Shown one piece after another: positions 25,211-37,400 of a stretch of 64,000 nucleotides of DNA. Under the pieces are notes generated by a model. The model searched no databases. It had not been told where the DNA came from and saw nothing but the letters and a program-made list of their open reading frames with translations. The translations under genes and the position numbers were made by a program. Origin of the DNA: Vanilla planifolia (lineage: Eukaryota > Streptophyta > Magnoliopsida > Asparagales > Orchidaceae); assembly GCA_023846275.1 (NCBI GenBank), contig JAIUJO010002491.1, forward strand, positions 7,501-71,500, read 5' to 3'. The stretch's first letter is position 1. Every line of letters starts with the position of its first letter.

Positions 25211-26514
25211 ATTTGATGACCTAAATCTCTCTTATTTGAATACCATAGTTCATATCTAATCAAGATTTGACCATTGGCTGATCATGCAACCTAGATTTCA
25301 TGTTACATTATTGAATAGCCTTAATCAAATCTAGCTTTATCCAACCATCCAGTACTCAATTGCCTTTATTTTGTTTGCTTAGATGGTTGAGATCACTTCC
25401 TTATTGAACCAATGAATCCTATCAATTTAGGCCAACATCTAAATAACTAGCCATGATATGCCACTATAGAAGCCTTTTTAAGGAATATTGTATGATCATT
25501 TTAAGTTTTTTGGTGCTACTTTTGTAACAACATTTCAATCACTTTCTGATAACTATGACAAAAAGTTTTCTATAATACCTATCCATTGTGAATAAATGAC
25601 TGATGATTATGAAAAGGAGTTTAACATCTCAAAGAAGAGTCACATTATATTCCATTAACATAAATTTCCACTCGTTAGCATTATATTCTTTTAAGTAAGT
25701 CTTGTTCTCCTTAAATTGAATTTTCTTAATTATTTTCAATAATTTTAGTTCTTCCTACCTTTTTACATTAATCAATAAACATCAACATGTTTTGACATTT
25801 TTATAAGAAATTTATTTCATAATATGTTTTTATTTTTCTTTTGGGTTGGGTAGCATGACATTTATGAAAGCCGTAGTTCAATTTGATCTCATAAAAAATC
25901 AAGATAAGATTTGGGTTGTAAAAGCCATGTTATAGAGTAACTCACAAAATGTAGTAGGTTAGAGGTGAACTATAAGAAAAAAATCTCAAAATGTAATTTT
26001 TTTACTTTGAAGTTTTTTTGTCTCCATTGGGGTGGACATAGGTTTTTGTTTAAATTGAACAGCCTAAAAAGTTTGTTGTACTATCTCAACATACATTTTT
26101 AATTTAAAATTTACTAATTATAATATTTGAAAATAAAATATTTTTACAAAAATTAAAATATTTTTATAAAGATTCTTAGAATTATATAATTAAAAATTAG
26201 CAAAAATCGTTTAAAACCTTAATTCTTTCCATTTTTTTACTTGCACTCTCAATATCACTTCAATATATGCTTTTTGAAAAATTATTCCTATTATGTATAT
26301 TATAATATATTCTAACATAATTATTTTATTTATATAAAAAGAATTAAAAATTACATAAAAAATTATATTTTATAACATATACATTAATATATATGTTTTT
26401 TTCCCATGATGTTATCATTCTCATAAATGAAAAATTAAGTTTTTTATAAAATATAAATAATAAAATATATACTTATCTTAAATATCATATAGCAAACTAT
26501 TCAACATGAGAGAT

Positions 26515-26880
26515 TTCATAAATATCATTAATTGATGGGATGAAGAAGAGACAATTAAGATGGTGATAATTATTCTAGAAGATAGATAGAGGCATAGATT
26601 GATAAGAGAAAAATTGATTTAGAAATAATATTAGATAGAGATGAGAGAAGATTTAATAAAGAGGAAAATAAAAGAAAGAGCATAGAAAAGATTGAGAGAA
26701 TAAACAAAAAAATAAGAGAGAAAAGAGAAATAAATGAAGCTAAGAGGAGAGAGAGGCCAAGGAAAAAAGAAATAAAGGATGAATAGACAGGTAGAGAATG
26801 ATAATACGAGAGAAGGTAGTGAGAGAATATGTAAACCATCAGGGTAAATAAAAAAATGATAAAAAATGTTAAAATAATTT
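26515..26880. repeat. Polypurine block, unit 7 (after the insertion)
   Basis: 'gatgagagaagatttaataa'-type sequence, 'agagaatgataatacgagag' and 'gaaggtagtgagagaatatg' show that the interrupted unit continues in register after the insertion. The longest minus-strand open frame of the window (about 112 codons) lies here; its product is only L/S/F/I-rich and comes from the polypyrimidine strand, so it is not called a gene. Confidence 0.75.
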
Positions 26881-26899
26881 TAAATGATAACAATCTTAT

Positions 26900-27495
26900 A
26901 ATATTCATTTGTTATAATAAGTTAATGAAATATAATTTATAAAAAATTAAAAATATAAAAAATATTTAAGGTTTATTATTTTTCTAAAATATTTCAACTA
27001 TTTTAGATTTTTATTATTAAATTAATATTTATTTTTTTCATATCTAAAATAAAATAAACTGACTAAATAATAAATAATATAATATTCTAATGTGTTACGC
27101 TTATATGATGTAATACAATTAATAAATACAAATAATATTTAACATTTATGGTAACATTTTAAATTTCTTGTACACTATAATATAATTTTACTATTATTTA
27201 AAAATTTTATACACAATATATATAATATTATGAATGTAAGTTTATTCTAATGTATTATAATTGATATAAGTTATGTTGCTCAATATTAAACTATGTTAAA
27301 ATTATTATTTTTTATAATACAAGATATCACATATTTAATATTACATCAAATTCATAGTTATGTTATAAACTTATTTTTATTAACTAATTAATAAAAATAT
27401 TAATTATAATTATTGTTTATAAATAATTTATTTTTTAAATAATAAAATATCATTAAAATAAATTATCTTTAATTCGAAAAAGAAATATGGAAAAT
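26900..27495. repeat. AT-rich spacer before 5S copy 8
   Basis: Homologous to the spacers before the other 5S copies ('taatacaattaataaataca', 'tattataattgatataagtt', 'tcgaaaaagaaatatggaaa'). The AAAA run ending about 10 bp before the 5S copy would read TTTT in 5S sense, in the place of a Pol III terminator. No gene is visible. Confidence 0.7.
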
Positions 27496-27498
27496 TTT

Positions 27499-27616
27499 GT
27501 TGTAGCATTAGAACTTCTCAAGATGTCACCCATCCCAATAGCAACCTTGCCCAAGCTGGCTTAATTTTTGAGTTCTAATGAGATCTAGTGCCATAATGCC
27601 CATGCGGTCACATAAG
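27499..27616 (-). pseudogene. 5S rRNA-like pseudogene, copy 8 (best preserved promoter boxes)
   Basis: A full-length reverse complement of plant 5S rRNA, roughly 70 % identical by hand alignment. 'acttctcaagatgtcaccca' then 'tcc' covers box C with few changes (canonical ACTTCCCAGGAGGTCACCCATCC), and 'ttgcccaagctggcttaa' covers box A (canonical TCGCCCAAGCACGCTTAA). 'gagttctaatgagatctagt' and 'gtggtcac'-like 5' end follow. Most changes in the conserved segments are C-to-T or G-to-A on the given strand. It is the copy most likely to have kept TFIIIA binding, but the rRNA fold itself would be impaired, so I call it a pseudogene. Confidence 0.9.
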
Positions 27617-27639
27617 CACACAATAAAAATTTTTTTGTT

Positions 27640-27840
27640 CTTTTATTATTTTTTCAAAGATAATGAAAATATTTATGCTAATCATATATGTCATAATATA
27701 TTTTAACATAAATAATTTATTTATGTAAAATTTATTAAAAAAGTAATAAAATTTTTTTTTTTATAATGTTGACATTAACTTATAAGTTTTTCTCCAATTA
27801 TGTTATCATTTTAATAAATTTAAAAAAATTAAATTACACA
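27640..27840. repeat. Upstream spacer of 5S copy 8 (first copy of a local duplication)
   Basis: Contains 'ttatgctaatcatatatgtc', 'ataatatattttaacataaa' and 'ataatgttgacattaactta'. The same words recur about 330-350 bp later, after the partial 5S copy 9. The segment 27,590-27,840 and the segment 27,870-28,150 are therefore tandem copies of one stretch of the unit. Confidence 0.75.
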
Positions 27841-27895
27841 CTTTGGAGTTTTAATTTTATTTAGTGCCATAATCCCAATGTGGTCACACAAAATA
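27841..27895 (-). pseudogene. 5S rRNA-like pseudogene, copy 9 (5' part only)
   Basis: 'actttggagttttaatttta', 'tttagtgccataatcccaat' and 'gtggtcacac' match only the part of the reverse complement that corresponds to the 5' half of plant 5S rRNA. It joins abruptly to 'aaattaaattacaca' on the left, with no box C or box A. It arose by tandem duplication of about 340 bp with an endpoint inside the 5S sequence. Confidence 0.8.
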
Positions 27896-28264
27896 ATTAT
27901 TGTTGTGTGATTTTTTCCAAAGATAATGAACTATTTCTAAAATTTTAAAAATTATCAAGCATATAGACCTTTAAAAATAATTATGCTAATTATATATGTC
28001 ATAATATATTTTAATATTAATGATTTATTTATGTAGAATTCATAAAAATTACTAAACTAGTATTTTTTGATAATGTTGACATTAATATATGATATTTCTT
28101 TAATAATGTTATCAATTTCATAAACAAAACAAATTAAATTACATAATAAATATGAACTTATTATTAATAACTAATTATTAAAATACTAATTATAATTATT
28201 TTTCCTAAATATTATTTATTAAATAATGAACCAAGATATATTTTTAAATATTTTTAATTGATTG

Positions 28265-28405
28265 GCTAAAAATTAGATAAAATAGAGATGGGTATAATTA
28301 TTTTGTAAGAGAGAGAATATCATGAATTGATGAGAGAAAAATAAAGAGGAAAGGATTAATGATGATTGATGAGAGATGATTTAATATAGAAGAGAAGAGA
28401 AAACT
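28265..28405. repeat. Truncated polypurine block at the right edge of the 5S-derived array
   Basis: 'gtaagagagagaatatcatg', 'gatgagagatgatttaatat' and 'agaagagaagagaaaac' are the start of the standard block. It then breaks off and satellite A begins ('cagataaattatattagaaa'). The array thus ends inside a unit, as expected of a rearrangement breakpoint and not of a complete element. Confidence 0.7.
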
Positions 28406-31400
28406 TTAGACAAATCAGATAAATTATATTAGAAATGTATAATTAATTTTATAAAGCTTATTAAGATCAGTCAAATGATATTTATTTCATCTTGATTGAA
28501 CCTCCTCTGAAATTACTTTGAATTACCACAGTAAATTGTCATAAATACTAGTGAATTATAATGTAATAAAAAATATAAGAAAGCAAAACTAAGATAAATT
28601 TAAGTAATGTTATACAACAAAATCATATAGTTGTCAAAATGAGATAAATTGAAATAATTAAAATCAAATAGTTATAGGAAATCTTTAGTAAAGATCGACA
28701 AAATTCTATAAAACAAAATATGTAAAAACATAGAAAAGGAAATTTAATTATTAAAAACTTGTTAAAATGAGCCAAACAAAATTTAGTTTCATCTCTATTA
28801 GACATTGATTAAAATATTACAAATTAAAAAAAATCAATAAACTTAAACAACGACAAGTCATTATTTTAATATCAAGGAAATATTTGTTCAACCTTAATGA
28901 AAATAAGTTTGGGAAATGTAATAGGATCAAATCAAAGTAATTTAATTGTCACATTAGAGGATGATGAGAGTGATATAGTGACACAAAAAAATCAAAGGGA
29001 AAAACTTTCAAAATTGAGATATAATGTATAGGAAGGTTTTAGACGAAAAAGAAAATCGTAAATCATAAAATTAGGAACAAATAAAAATAACTTGTGATGC
29101 ACAAAAGACATAGAATTCACAATGATTTGGAATGAGGCTTGAGAGAGATTAAAAACTATTAAAATGAGACATAATAAAACTATGTAATATTGGTAACTCA
29201 AGATAATGTGAATGTCACATGAGAGATGATTTAGAGTTATATAAGAATATAACTAAATAAAAGAAAATTATTTGAATAAAGATGATAAATTACGTAGAAT
29301 ATATTCGAAAAGACTAAAGAGAAAAAAGAGTAGCATCATTGTTGGTCAAATTAAGTACAAAAAAGAAGTGTCTCACAAAGTGTACAAAAATTATTGGAAA
29401 AAAGGTTAAAAATAACAAAAAATAAAAATTTAATTGGATAACGCTCATCAATTTTAGACCAATAACGTTTTACTAAAAATTAAAAAATATAAAAGAATAA
29501 ATAATATCAAATTAATATTTCCATAATAAAAAATATTTATTTAAAATTTAAAAAATTAAGCCAATGTAACATTATCAAATAAAGGTAATCTAGGGGTCAA
29601 GTAAGATGGTATTTAGAGTTGCAAAGTTATACAACAAAATTGAAAACAAACTTTTGGAGAATTAGGATTTATTTTATGAGAAATTATTATTATAGGATGC
29701 TAAAGATACTGAAAATTTAATGAAATCATTTTTAGTACCAAGTAAGCCATGAATCAAAATGTCATGTAAAAAGTGCCAAACGTCTCTAAAAAAATTAAAT
29801 ATTGTAAAATATATAAATATATATATTTAATTAGAAAAAGCTCATGTGGATTAGTCTAATGTCATTTCTTTCATCTCAATTAGACCATATTTGTAATATC
29901 TATGAGATAACAAAGTAATGAAAATAATAATAATAAATGATTATTATAATGTAATGCAAATATATATTATAACTAAAATAAGATAACTTAAAATAACATA
30001 ACATAATAAAATCAAAGTTATGTAAATGTTGCACTTGAGGTGATTTAGAGTTATATAATATTATAGCCAAATCAAAGAAAAACATTTGATGAAATGACAA
30101 ATTTTATGATAAGTTGCACTCAAAGGCACTAGGGAATCTAGTGTAACATCATCAATTTTCAAACTAGATTTGGATTAAAATGACTCTTAAAAGGTGGCAA
30201 AAATTAGAGCATAAAATTTGAAAGAATTAAAAATTAACATTTAATAAAAAGAGGTCATCGAGTATAGTCTAATGACATTTGTTTTATCTCAATAAGATCA
30301 TGCTTACATTTACTGTGAAATTGAAAACTAAATAAGAATAAATAATAATAAATTATCATATCAATATTAAGTAAATTTATATTAAAGTTAAAAATAGATC
30401 AATTGAGGAAATATAACATATCCAAATCAAACTAAAATGAAGGTTACATGATAAGAGTTTTATAGTTACATAGTCATATAAGTAAATAAAAACAAAAACT
30501 TTGAAGAAATCAGGTAAATTTTACATGAATGTTGCTTTTAAAGAAATTAATAAGTGTGTGTGATATATCCTTAACCATGAAATAATTTTTGATTTAAAAT
30601 GTCTTGTAAACTATGCCAAAACAAAAGAAAATAAAACATTTTTATAATTTTGAAGATATAGGATAAATTCTATAAGGAAGTTTCATTTCGTGATAATTAG
30701 GAGATGGAGTACAACACCTTTGACTAACAAATTAGGTTTGTATCAAAATGTCTCATAAAAAAGTATAAAATTAATTAAAAAATAAAAAATGTTAAAAAAA
30801 TATTAAAAAAATATTCAAATGGATAGAGCTAATAATAAAAAAAGGCATAAATAACATTTAAATTAAATAAATAATAAAAAAAAACTATTATCTTAATATT
30901 TAATATATATATATATATAAATATATTAACATTTAAATTAAATAAATAGATCTAATATGATCTAAAAAAGTCTAAGAGTGGCCAACATCATTTGAAATGA
31001 GACTTGGAGTTACATAACAATACAACAAAATCAAATGGAACAATTAGATAAGCTAAAATAGAAAGTAGTGTCCCAAGACACTAATAAGATTGAGTAAAAC
31101 AACCTTGAATGCTAAATAAGGAATATGCAATTCAGTAAAACTCAAAGAAATGAATCCAATTAATTTGCAACCTCTCGTTGAAACAAAATTTGGAGTTACT
31201 ACAAATTATTAAGTAAGATATGTAGAAATAAAGATAAATTAATGCTTGAATATTATGTAAAAATATATTATAGTTAAAATAAGATAAATTGAACTGTTAT
31301 AACATAACCAAATCAAAGAGTTCTTAGAGTTACATGAAAGCTGATCAAGAGGAACAAAATAATATAGCTACATCAAATTAAAAGCTTTTAAAAACTAAAT

Positions 31401-34400
31401 CAAATTATATAGGAAATTACATTCTAACATGCTAAGGGATTGAGTATAACATACGCCATCGTAATATTAAGTAAAAAAATACGTGTTTCTTAAGGTGTGC
31501 CAAACTACTAGATAATAAATATTTTGAAAAAAAATATATATTTATTTGGATAAAGGCTCTTATGACTAGTCTAATGACTTTTGCTTTGTCAAGACTAGAC
31601 CTTATTTTTAATTACTACTAAATTCCAAAACAAATAGGCTTAAACCATAATAAATAATTATTTTCATATTAAGTAAATTTATATTGGTGCTTAAATAAGA
31701 TATGTTGAAAATGTTCAATTTTTTAAATTAAATAAAATATAAATGTAATGAAAAAAAATAAATTATCATAATAAAATAACAAAAATAAAAGTAGAATGTT
31801 TGAATAAATGAGATAATTTGTAAGAGAATGTTACATTCCATGACACATAGTAGATCAAGTGACACATCTTTGATTGCCATGTTATGAATGAATAAGAATG
31901 TCTCATAAAGCATACTAAAGCTATAAAATATAAAAATATTTAAAAATGAAACAATGAATATTTAGTTAGAAAGAACTTGTCAAACATAGTCTAGTAATGT
32001 TTATTTTATCTCGATCAGACATAATTTGAAATTTTTATGAATTATAAAAAAAATAAGAATACATAATAATAAATTATTGACATAATGTTAAGAAAACATA
32101 TATAAAAGCTAAAATTTTATAAATTGAAGTAATACAATATAACCAAATCAAAGCGACATAATTATTGCAAGATAAAAGATTTAATTCAATTGTAAAATTA
32201 CAAAGCTAGATAAAAAATCTTTAAAAAATGAGATAATTTATATAAAAAATTTGTACACCAACATGCTAAAGAGATTGAGTATAATACTCTTGATGGTCGA
32301 ATTTGCAATGTATAAAAATTTCTCATAAAACACATAAAACCCATTTTAAATGAAATATCTAAAAAGAAAAAATTGAATATTTAATTTGATAAAACTCATG
32401 GAGTTGAGTCCAAGAAAGTTTTTCATATTGATCATACATCATTTGGAATTATAGTAGATTACAAAAGTAAAAAGGCATAAATAATAACATTATTTTACTT
32501 AAAGGATGTAAAGTAAGAGGTAAATTACAAATTTTTGGTAATATAATCAAATCAAAGTAAAATATTAAAATAAAATATGTAGGAAAGTTGCATTAAGAGA
32601 TACTAATGACTTGAGTGCAATTTCCTTTATCTTCAAATTAGGTATGAATAGGAATGCCCTTCATATGACTACAAACTTATCAAAAATGTAATATTAGAAA
32701 TATAAAAATGAATACTTATCTATATAGAACTTTTTGAGATAAGTTCCACAATATTTGCTTGAACATGTCTCTCATTGTGTGTAGGATTAGGGAATTACAA
32801 AAGTAAATAAATATAAAATGTTATGAAATTACCATTACAAAATCATGTAAATATATATTAAAAAGAAAAATGTGTTGAATTGAAAGAAAATAAATTAAAA
32901 AATCTATGCAATGTAATTTTCACACTAGAATATTTAGAGTTATTTTATAGTATAACCAGATGAATGTAAAAAACTTCCAAAAAATGATATAAATTGTAAG
33001 CAAAAGTTCTAATTTAGGACAATTATGATACCATATGTAATATTTTCAATTGTCAAACTAAGTAAGAATTAAATGCCGCATAAATAATCCTAAACTAATA
33101 GAAAATAAAATGTTTTAAAATATAAAATGAATATTTAGTTTCATAGAGCTCCTCAGAATGAATGCAATGATGCTTTTCTGTCTCAAACTAAAAGTTCATA
33201 ACATAGTGAACTACAAGATCACATATAAATAAATAATAATAAATTACTCTTTTAACATTACATACATATATAATAAAGCTAAAATGTGATAAATATAGGT
33301 ATTGTAATAGAACCAAATCCAAGGGCTATAAATGTCACATTAAAAGTGATTTAGAGCTAGGGAGAGATATAAACAAATCAACGAAAAAAATTTAATAAAA
33401 TGAGATAAATTATGCTTGAAAGTTGCAGTCCAAGTTACTAAGGAGATCAAGTGTAATAACCTCAATTATCAAATTAGGTACAAATCAAAATGTATGATAA
33501 ATAGGAAAAAAACCTTAGAAAGAAAATATAAAAAAAATACAAAGGCATATGTAGTTGAACAAGGCTCATTAACATGAGTCGAATAATAATTTTTGTCTCG
33601 ATTATACCTTGTTAAGAATTACTATGAATTACAAGTGGAAATAAATATTAATAATAACAAATTATTATTTTTATATTATATAGATATATTTTAAATTTGA
33701 AATATGATAAATTGAAGAAATGCAATGTAACTAAATAAAAGTAATTTAAAGCTAACATGATAGGTGCTATATAGATACTTTGTGATTAAATCATATAAAA
33801 GAATAAAAACGAATAAAAAAATATATTGTATACAAAAGTAACATTCAAAGGTAATATGGAGATCAAGTGTAAAATCATTAATCCTAAAATCCTAGTTGAA
33901 TCAACAATGTTTTGTAAAGTCTGCCAAAACCTTAGAGAGTAAAATATTTAAAATATTAAAAAGAGTATCTAGTTTGATAAAGCTAATAAAGACAAGTATA
34001 ATGATATTTGTTATGTCTTGATTAGTCCTTGTTTAGAAATATTATAAATTAAAAAGTCAAAAGCTTAAATAATAATACATTATTATTTAAATATTAAGTA
34101 AATGCATATTAAAAATGACATAAATTGAGTTAATATAAAATAGCCAAATTGAAACAATGTAATTATCACAAGTCAAATTATTTTAAGCTATAGAGCAATA
34201 TTACTACATCATAGTTGAAACTTTGATAGGATAAAATAAATTAAATTGATTATTACATTCCAAGAAATTGAGGTGTTAGATTGTAGCTTCATTGATCATT
34301 AAATTGTGTATGAATTAAAATATTTCATAAAGTGTGGCAAAATCATAGAAAAAAATTATTTGTAAGTTTAGAAAAGAATATTTTAATTGGATAGAGTATA

Positions 34401-37400
34401 AGAAATTCAGTCAATTGAATTTTTTTCGACTTAATCTGACTTTATTTAAGCTTTTTGTGAATTATCAAAGTTAATAAGCATAAGGACATCAAAACAAACA
34501 CTTTGGAGTAAAACTTATAAATTATGAAGTTAGTTACATTTTAAAACACTAAGGACTAGATTATTAAAAAATGTACAAACCAAAATGTCTCATAAACCTT
34601 ACATAAATTATCGAAAAAAACATTTAAAAATATATATTAGTATACAAATGGATAGAGCTAATCAAGGCAATTTTAATGAATTTTTTTTCATCTTAGTCAA
34701 GCCTTATTTGGAATTTTGATGAACTACCAATATAAAAAAAATAAATAAACAATAAAAACTTATTTTTTTAATATTAGTAAATAGTATTATACTTGAAATG
34801 AGGTTAATTAAATTAATGGAATATAATTAAATCAAAGTTATGTAAAGGTCAAATAAAAGGAAATTTAGTGTTTCATTATAATGTATCAAAATCAATAGAA
34901 AACATTTCAAGAAAAATGACAAATTCTACAAGAAAGTTGCATTATAGGTTACTAAGGCAGTCATGTGTAGCATGGTTGATCTTCAAATTTGGTAAAAATA
35001 TAAATATTTCACAAACCATTAAAACCCTTATAAAGAGGCACACAAAAATATAGTAATAATTATTTAATTTAATAGAGCTCATAGCGAATAGTCAAATGAT
35101 GCAAGTTTTATCTCTGTTGAGCCTTGATTGTAATATATATTAACTTTAAGAAGATATGACTTCAAGCATTGTAATATAATAAAATTAAAGTAATTTAAAG
35201 GTTGAAAGATAAGGGAATTACAGTATCATAATAACATACATTTAAAAAGATTAAAAAAATTAAAGAAAATGGATAAAAATTTTGGCAATATTGTATTCCA
35301 AGATACTAAGGAGATCAAGTGCAACATCTCTAATCATCAAATCAAGTGTACATCAAAATGCCTTATAAAACATATAAAAATAATATAAAATAAATATTTT
35401 AAAATATATAAATAAATATTTAATTTGATAGTGCACATCATTATAATTCAAACAACATACATTTTATTTAAATTAGAACTCATTGCGAAGTATCGTGAGT
35501 AATTATAAAAATAAACATAAATAATAATAAATTAATAATTTATATTTAAGTGATTGGATTTTGAACATAAGTTAAACAAAAGCAATGTCGTACAATAAAA
35601 TCTAAGCTATGTAAAGGTCATGTAAGTGGTCATTTAGAGTGACATAATGATATAACAAAATAAAAAAAATTTAAAAAACAAAGATAAATTTTCTAAGAAA
35701 GATGCTTTCAATGATACTAAAGTTAACAAATAGATAGAGTCTAACAAACTAGATTTTCATTGTAAGTATTAATCAAAGTTTATTATAAACAATGTCTAAG
35801 CTAAAAAAATAAAATATTTTAAAATATTGCAATGAATATTTATTTGGATAAAGCTCATCGAGAGAAGTTAAATGATATTTGTTTTTTTCTTGATTACACC
35901 TCCTTTGGAATTACATTTAATTACATATGCATAAATAATAATAAATTATAATTTTAACATCATATAAATAGAAATTAAAATTGAAATTAAATGAAATAAA
36001 GCATCTTAATATAGCTAAAATGATGTGAAAATTTTGAAAAATTAGATAAATTAGTGACAAATTTTTATTTCAATAGAATCAGAAAATCAAGTGTAACATC
36101 ATAATTTTTTTAATCTAGTACGAACTAAAATGTCTAGAACATACAAAAAATATTTAATTCTATAGAGCTTGATTTAAACGATATTTATTTCATCTTGATC
36201 GAACCTTATCATGAATAAATTATTATTTTAGAATAAAGATCATATATCTTAAAGATTGTATTAAAAGGATGAAAAATGTCATTACAGAAGAGATTTAGTG
36301 TACCATAGTAATACATCAAAATCAAACTAAACAATTTGAAGAAAAAGGTAAAGTGTATAGGAAATTTACATCCCATGATGCTAAGCAGACCGAGTATAAC
36401 ATCCTAATTATCTTATCAAGTTGAATGAAAATATGCACAATGCATGGTAAAATCATGAGACACAAAATACTTAAAAAAATAGTAATAGAAGTTACTTCAA
36501 TTGAATTTATAAAAATGAGTCCAATGACAGATCTTTCCTTGGTTAGACCACTTTTGGATTACTCTAAATTTCCAAATTAAATAACAACTAAAAATAATAA
36601 ATGATTATTTTAACATTAAGTAAATGTATTACATATTTGAAATGAGATAATTTGATGCAATCAAATTTAGTAAAATGAAAGAATTTCAAGAGGTCTTATG
36701 ATTAGTGAAAAGAGATAAATGTTATAAGAAACATTCCATTGAAAATACTAAGAATACTGAATGTAACATCCTCACTAATTAAATAAGGTACGAATGTATA
36801 TATCTATTGAAGCCTAGTAAGACCATAGAAAAAAATGTTATTAATTTCAAATTAATAATTAATATGATAAAGCTCATTAGGAATAGTCAAACAACATTTG
36901 TTTACTCTTGATTAGACCTCACTTGGAATTATATCAAATTGACAAAATAATAAAATATTAATAACAAGAAAAATTATTTTAACAGTAAGTAAATATATAA
37001 TAAAGCACAAAAAATTTATATTAAAGAAAGTAATATTCCCAAATTAAAACATCTAAAGGTCACATGAAAGTAGATTTAGAGTTCTATATTAATATTATAA
37101 AATCAAAGAAAAAAATTATAAAATAGGATAAATTATATAGGAAAGTTTGCATTCTAAAATATTTGTAAGATCCAGTTTGACATCCTTGACTATCAAATTA
37201 GGTATGAATCTATTGTCTATAAAATTTATAACAAAATTTAGAAAAAATATTTAGAAATATACAAAACATTTTATAGCTAAATAAACCTCATGAAGAGAAG
37301 TCTAACAAAGTTCATTTCATATCGATCAGACATTGTTTATAATTAAAATGAATCATAAAAATTGAAAACCATAAATAATAACAAAATTTTTTTTCATTTT

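Larger units (their letters stand above)
24093..26264. mobile_element. ~2.2-kb insertion, probable decayed solo LTR (Ty1/copia SIRE/Maximus-like?)
   Basis: The 5S-unit spacer is interrupted after 'gttagacatatg' and resumes at 'atatgctttttgaaaaatta', where other units read continuously. The pentamer ATATG stands on both sides (24,088-24,092 and 26,265-26,269), a possible 5-bp target-site duplication. The insert starts TGTTGGGTCATTG, is richer in G+C than its host, and contains no open frame of note. Near its right end, 'attggggtggacataggttt' and 'ttgaacagcctaaaaa' recall the 'GTGGACGTAGGC...GAACCACGTAAA' motif that I know from SIRE/Maximus-type plant copia LTRs; that link is from memory. Against a clean LTR: the right terminus reads ...CAAT, not ...CA, and the last ~170 bp are nearly pure AT. 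A truncated retroelement or other repeat is possible. Confidence 0.45.
15400..28405 (-). repeat. 5S rRNA-derived long-unit tandem array
   Basis: A second tandem array, unrelated to satellite A. Each unit, read on the given strand, holds: (a) a degenerate reverse complement of a plant 5S rRNA gene; (b) 'catagttgtgtgattattat' and 'aagataatgaactatttcta'; (c) about 300 bp of AT-rich spacer with 'tatgttatcattttcataaa'; (d) an A+G-only-looking block starting near 'gagagagaaag' and containing 'gatgagagatgatttaat'; (e) about 500 bp of AT-rich spacer with 'tatatcatatgatttgc' and 'attaacatgttatt'; and (f) 'cattagaaaaaagaatatg' just before the next 5S sequence. The 5S sequences start near 15,635, 16,962, 18,175, 19,690, 20,748, 22,500, 23,893 and 27,499, giving spacings of about 1.06-1.75 kb, plus one of 3.6 kb that contains a 2.2-kb insertion. 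Both ends stop at different phases within a unit. This is a decayed array and not functional 5S rDNA, whose units in plants are usually only a few hundred bases. Confidence 0.88.

Noticed and set aside
26570..26908. The longest open frame (about 112 codons, minus strand)
   Set aside because: It lies in the polypyrimidine strand of a repeated polypurine block. The product is only L, S, F and I, and homologous units do not keep the frame.
15634..27616. Functional 5S rRNA genes
   Set aside because: All copies have many substitutions in conserved stems and loops, and two are truncated.
15400..28405. Cassandra-type TRIM retrotransposons, which carry 5S sequence in their LTRs
   Set aside because: The spacers are far longer than a Cassandra element and homologous from copy to copy in tandem. 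I see no paired LTRs, primer-binding site or target duplications around each 5S copy. Single-copy Cassandra origin of the founding unit cannot be excluded.
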